Assembly: GCA_937914965.1 (NCBI GenBank)
Contig: CALGIY010000267.1
Span: 1-6,376 of the forward strand
Source: an uncultured Thermoanaerobacteraceae bacterium
GTDB taxonomy: Bacteria; Bacillota; DSM-12270; Thermacetogeniales; Thermacetogeniaceae
DNA length: 6,376 nucleotides
Direction of reading: 5' to 3'
Shown here: positions 5,294-6,376 of the stretch, piece after piece
Layout of the letters: every line of letters begins with the position of its first letter
Numbering within the stretch: position 1 is the stretch's first letter
The notes under the pieces: generated by a model
Told to the model about the DNA's origin: nothing
Database searches by the model: none
Seen by the model: only the letters and a program-made list of their open reading frames with translations
Program-made: the position numbers and the translations under genes

Positions 5294-6376
5294 CTAACCA
5301 GAAGCAGTAGAAGAGTGCTGCCTGTTCACCATAGCGGCGTTGGCCTGCTGCTTTTCCTTTTCCAGCACATTGTCAAGGATTGTTAAGTAGACGTCGACAA
5401 CGGCAGGATCTAGCTGGTAGCCTCGCACTCTTTTCAGCTCCTCAATGGCGTCTGGAATGCTTCTAGGCTCCTTATAGCAGCGCTGACTAGTCATGGCATC
5501 CCAAGTATCGGCCACAGCTACAATGCGGGCTTCCAAAGGAATTGCTTCCCCCTTAAGCCCTGCGGGGTACCCTGTGCCATCCCAGCGTTCATGATGGTAG
5601 AGCACTATATTCTCAATGATTTTACGATTGAGGAGGGGAATAGGAATATCCTGAATAAATCGGGCCCCTCGTTCAGGGTGGGATTTAATGGTTTCATACT
5701 GCCGCTGGGTAAGGCGACCGGGGTACTTGAGAATATCATCTTGGATCTCTAGTTTGCCAATATCATGGAAATAGCAGGCCTCATCTAGGGCTCGCTGCTT
5801 GAGCAGCGAGTAACCATATTGTCGGGCTAATTCTCTGCTAAGAAAAGCCACCCGCTCCATGTGCTCCATAAGCTCTGGGTCTTTGGCCCAGACCGCCCTA
5901 AGTAGCGACTTGATAAATGCGAGACGGTATGTAGTATCAATCAGTCCGAATAGAGTCTGTGAGCGCAAAGCCAGAAGCACCAAATAGGAAACCACCAATC
6001 CGTATACAGAAAAGTATACATAGGTGTAATAAAAAACTGCTCCCAAGGCGGTGGAGGGAATCAGGGTTTTTAGGTTTTCCAAAACATCATATAGGAAGCC
6101 GTCGTGCAAGGTCGAGTGTGTTGTTAAGCCTTTTACGACTTTGGCGCTTATGAAAAAGAGATTATTGACTACCAAATAGGCAAGGGCGGATAGAAGCACG
6201 GCCAAAGTAAAACCTTGGCCATTCAAAACGGCGTTAAACACTATACCGCTAGTTAATGCACTGAGGGCGATGCTACCCCTATTGTAGATAATAATTCCTA
6301 TGGGATCTCTAAGCTCTTCACTGTCAATAATACCGATGGCGGCGACCAAGGCTCCTACTAAAGGACCGTGGAAGGC
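5294..6376 (-). CDS. Membrane-anchored HD-GYP cyclic-di-GMP phosphodiesterase, N-terminus cut by window edge
   Basis: Predicted to hydrolyse the second messenger cyclic di-GMP, with its catalytic domain on the cytoplasmic side of the membrane. The visible 360 residues begin with hydrophobic segments (about residues 1-155 of the fragment) forming several helices. The HD-GYP domain follows. Counting from the TTG at 6349, it has HDIGK (195-199), SHPERG (223-228), the diagnostic HHERWDGTGYP (252-262) and VADTWDAMTS (279-288). The metal ligands expected in the family all appear present: E159, H163, H195, D196, H224, H252, H253 and D281, a set consistent with a trinuclear site. The frame stays open to 6376, adding AFHGPLVGA before the TTG; that TTG is inside a transmembrane region and is unlikely to be the start. 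The gene converges on the kinase with 18 nt between stop codons. The signal sensed is unknown. Family call firm; activity inferred from intact ligands. Confidence 0.9.
   Translation of the reverse strand, partial: AFHGPLVGALVAAIGIIDSEELRDPIGIIIYNRGSIALSALTSGIVFNAVLNGQGFTLAVLLSALAYLVVNNLFFISAKVVKGLTTHSTLHDGFLYDVLENLKTLIPSTALGAVFYYTYVYFSVYGLVVSYLVLLALRSQTLFGLIDTTYRLAFIKSLLRAVWAKDPELMEHMERVAFLSRELARQYGYSLLKQRALDEACYFHDIGKLEIQDDILKYPGRLTQRQYETIKSHPERGARFIQDIPIPLLNRKIIENIVLYHHERWDGTGYPAGLKGEAIPLEARIVAVADTWDAMTSQRCYKEPRSIPDAIEELKRVRGYQLDPAVVDVYLTILDNVLEKEKQQANAAMVNRQHSSTASG

Noticed and set aside
6347..6349. TTG as the true start of the HD-GYP gene
   Set aside because: The frame is open to the window edge and the upstream residues continue a hydrophobic segment, so the gene is truncated by the window.

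Overview
This 6.4-kb stretch is bacterial chromosome, most likely from a Gram-positive anaerobe of the Clostridia (a Peptococcaceae/Thermoanaerobacterales-like lineage). The basis is the strong purine-rich Shine-Dalgarno sites (AGGAGA, AAAGGAG, GGAGGTG), roughly balanced base composition, and the style of several proteins: a B12-binding radical SAM protein with a long C-terminal extension, and a membrane-anchored HD-GYP phosphodiesterase. That lineage call is inference from protein style, not from a marker gene. I found no rRNA, tRNA, CRISPR array, insertion sequence or prophage gene.

Layout. Positions 1-339 are a non-coding, structure-rich leader ending in a terminator-like hairpin just before the MATE efflux gene (340-1665, +). 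A B12-binding radical SAM gene (1681-3186, -) converges on the MATE gene with only 15 nt between the stop codons. A divergent intergenic region (3187-3415) separates it from a DNA methyltransferase of motif order IV...I with a TSPPY catalytic motif (3416-4276, +). The methyltransferase is followed after 60 nt by a ribokinase-family sugar kinase (4337-5275, +). An HD-GYP cyclic-di-GMP phosphodiesterase (5294-6376, -) converges on the kinase with 18 nt between them; its N-terminus lies beyond the right edge.

How the genes relate. They do not form one pathway. Only the methyltransferase and sugar kinase could share a transcript. No sugar transporter or ribose regulator sits by the kinase, and no restriction endonuclease sits by the methyltransferase, so both look like stand-alone genes. 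The radical SAM protein has no visible partner.

The least explained parts are non-coding. (i) The leader contains three perfect complementary word pairs that cross one another. (ii) Hairpins followed by T-runs lie just upstream of the preferred starts of both the MATE and methyltransferase genes. These could be attenuators, or copies of a dispersed hairpin repeat; the sequence alone does not decide.
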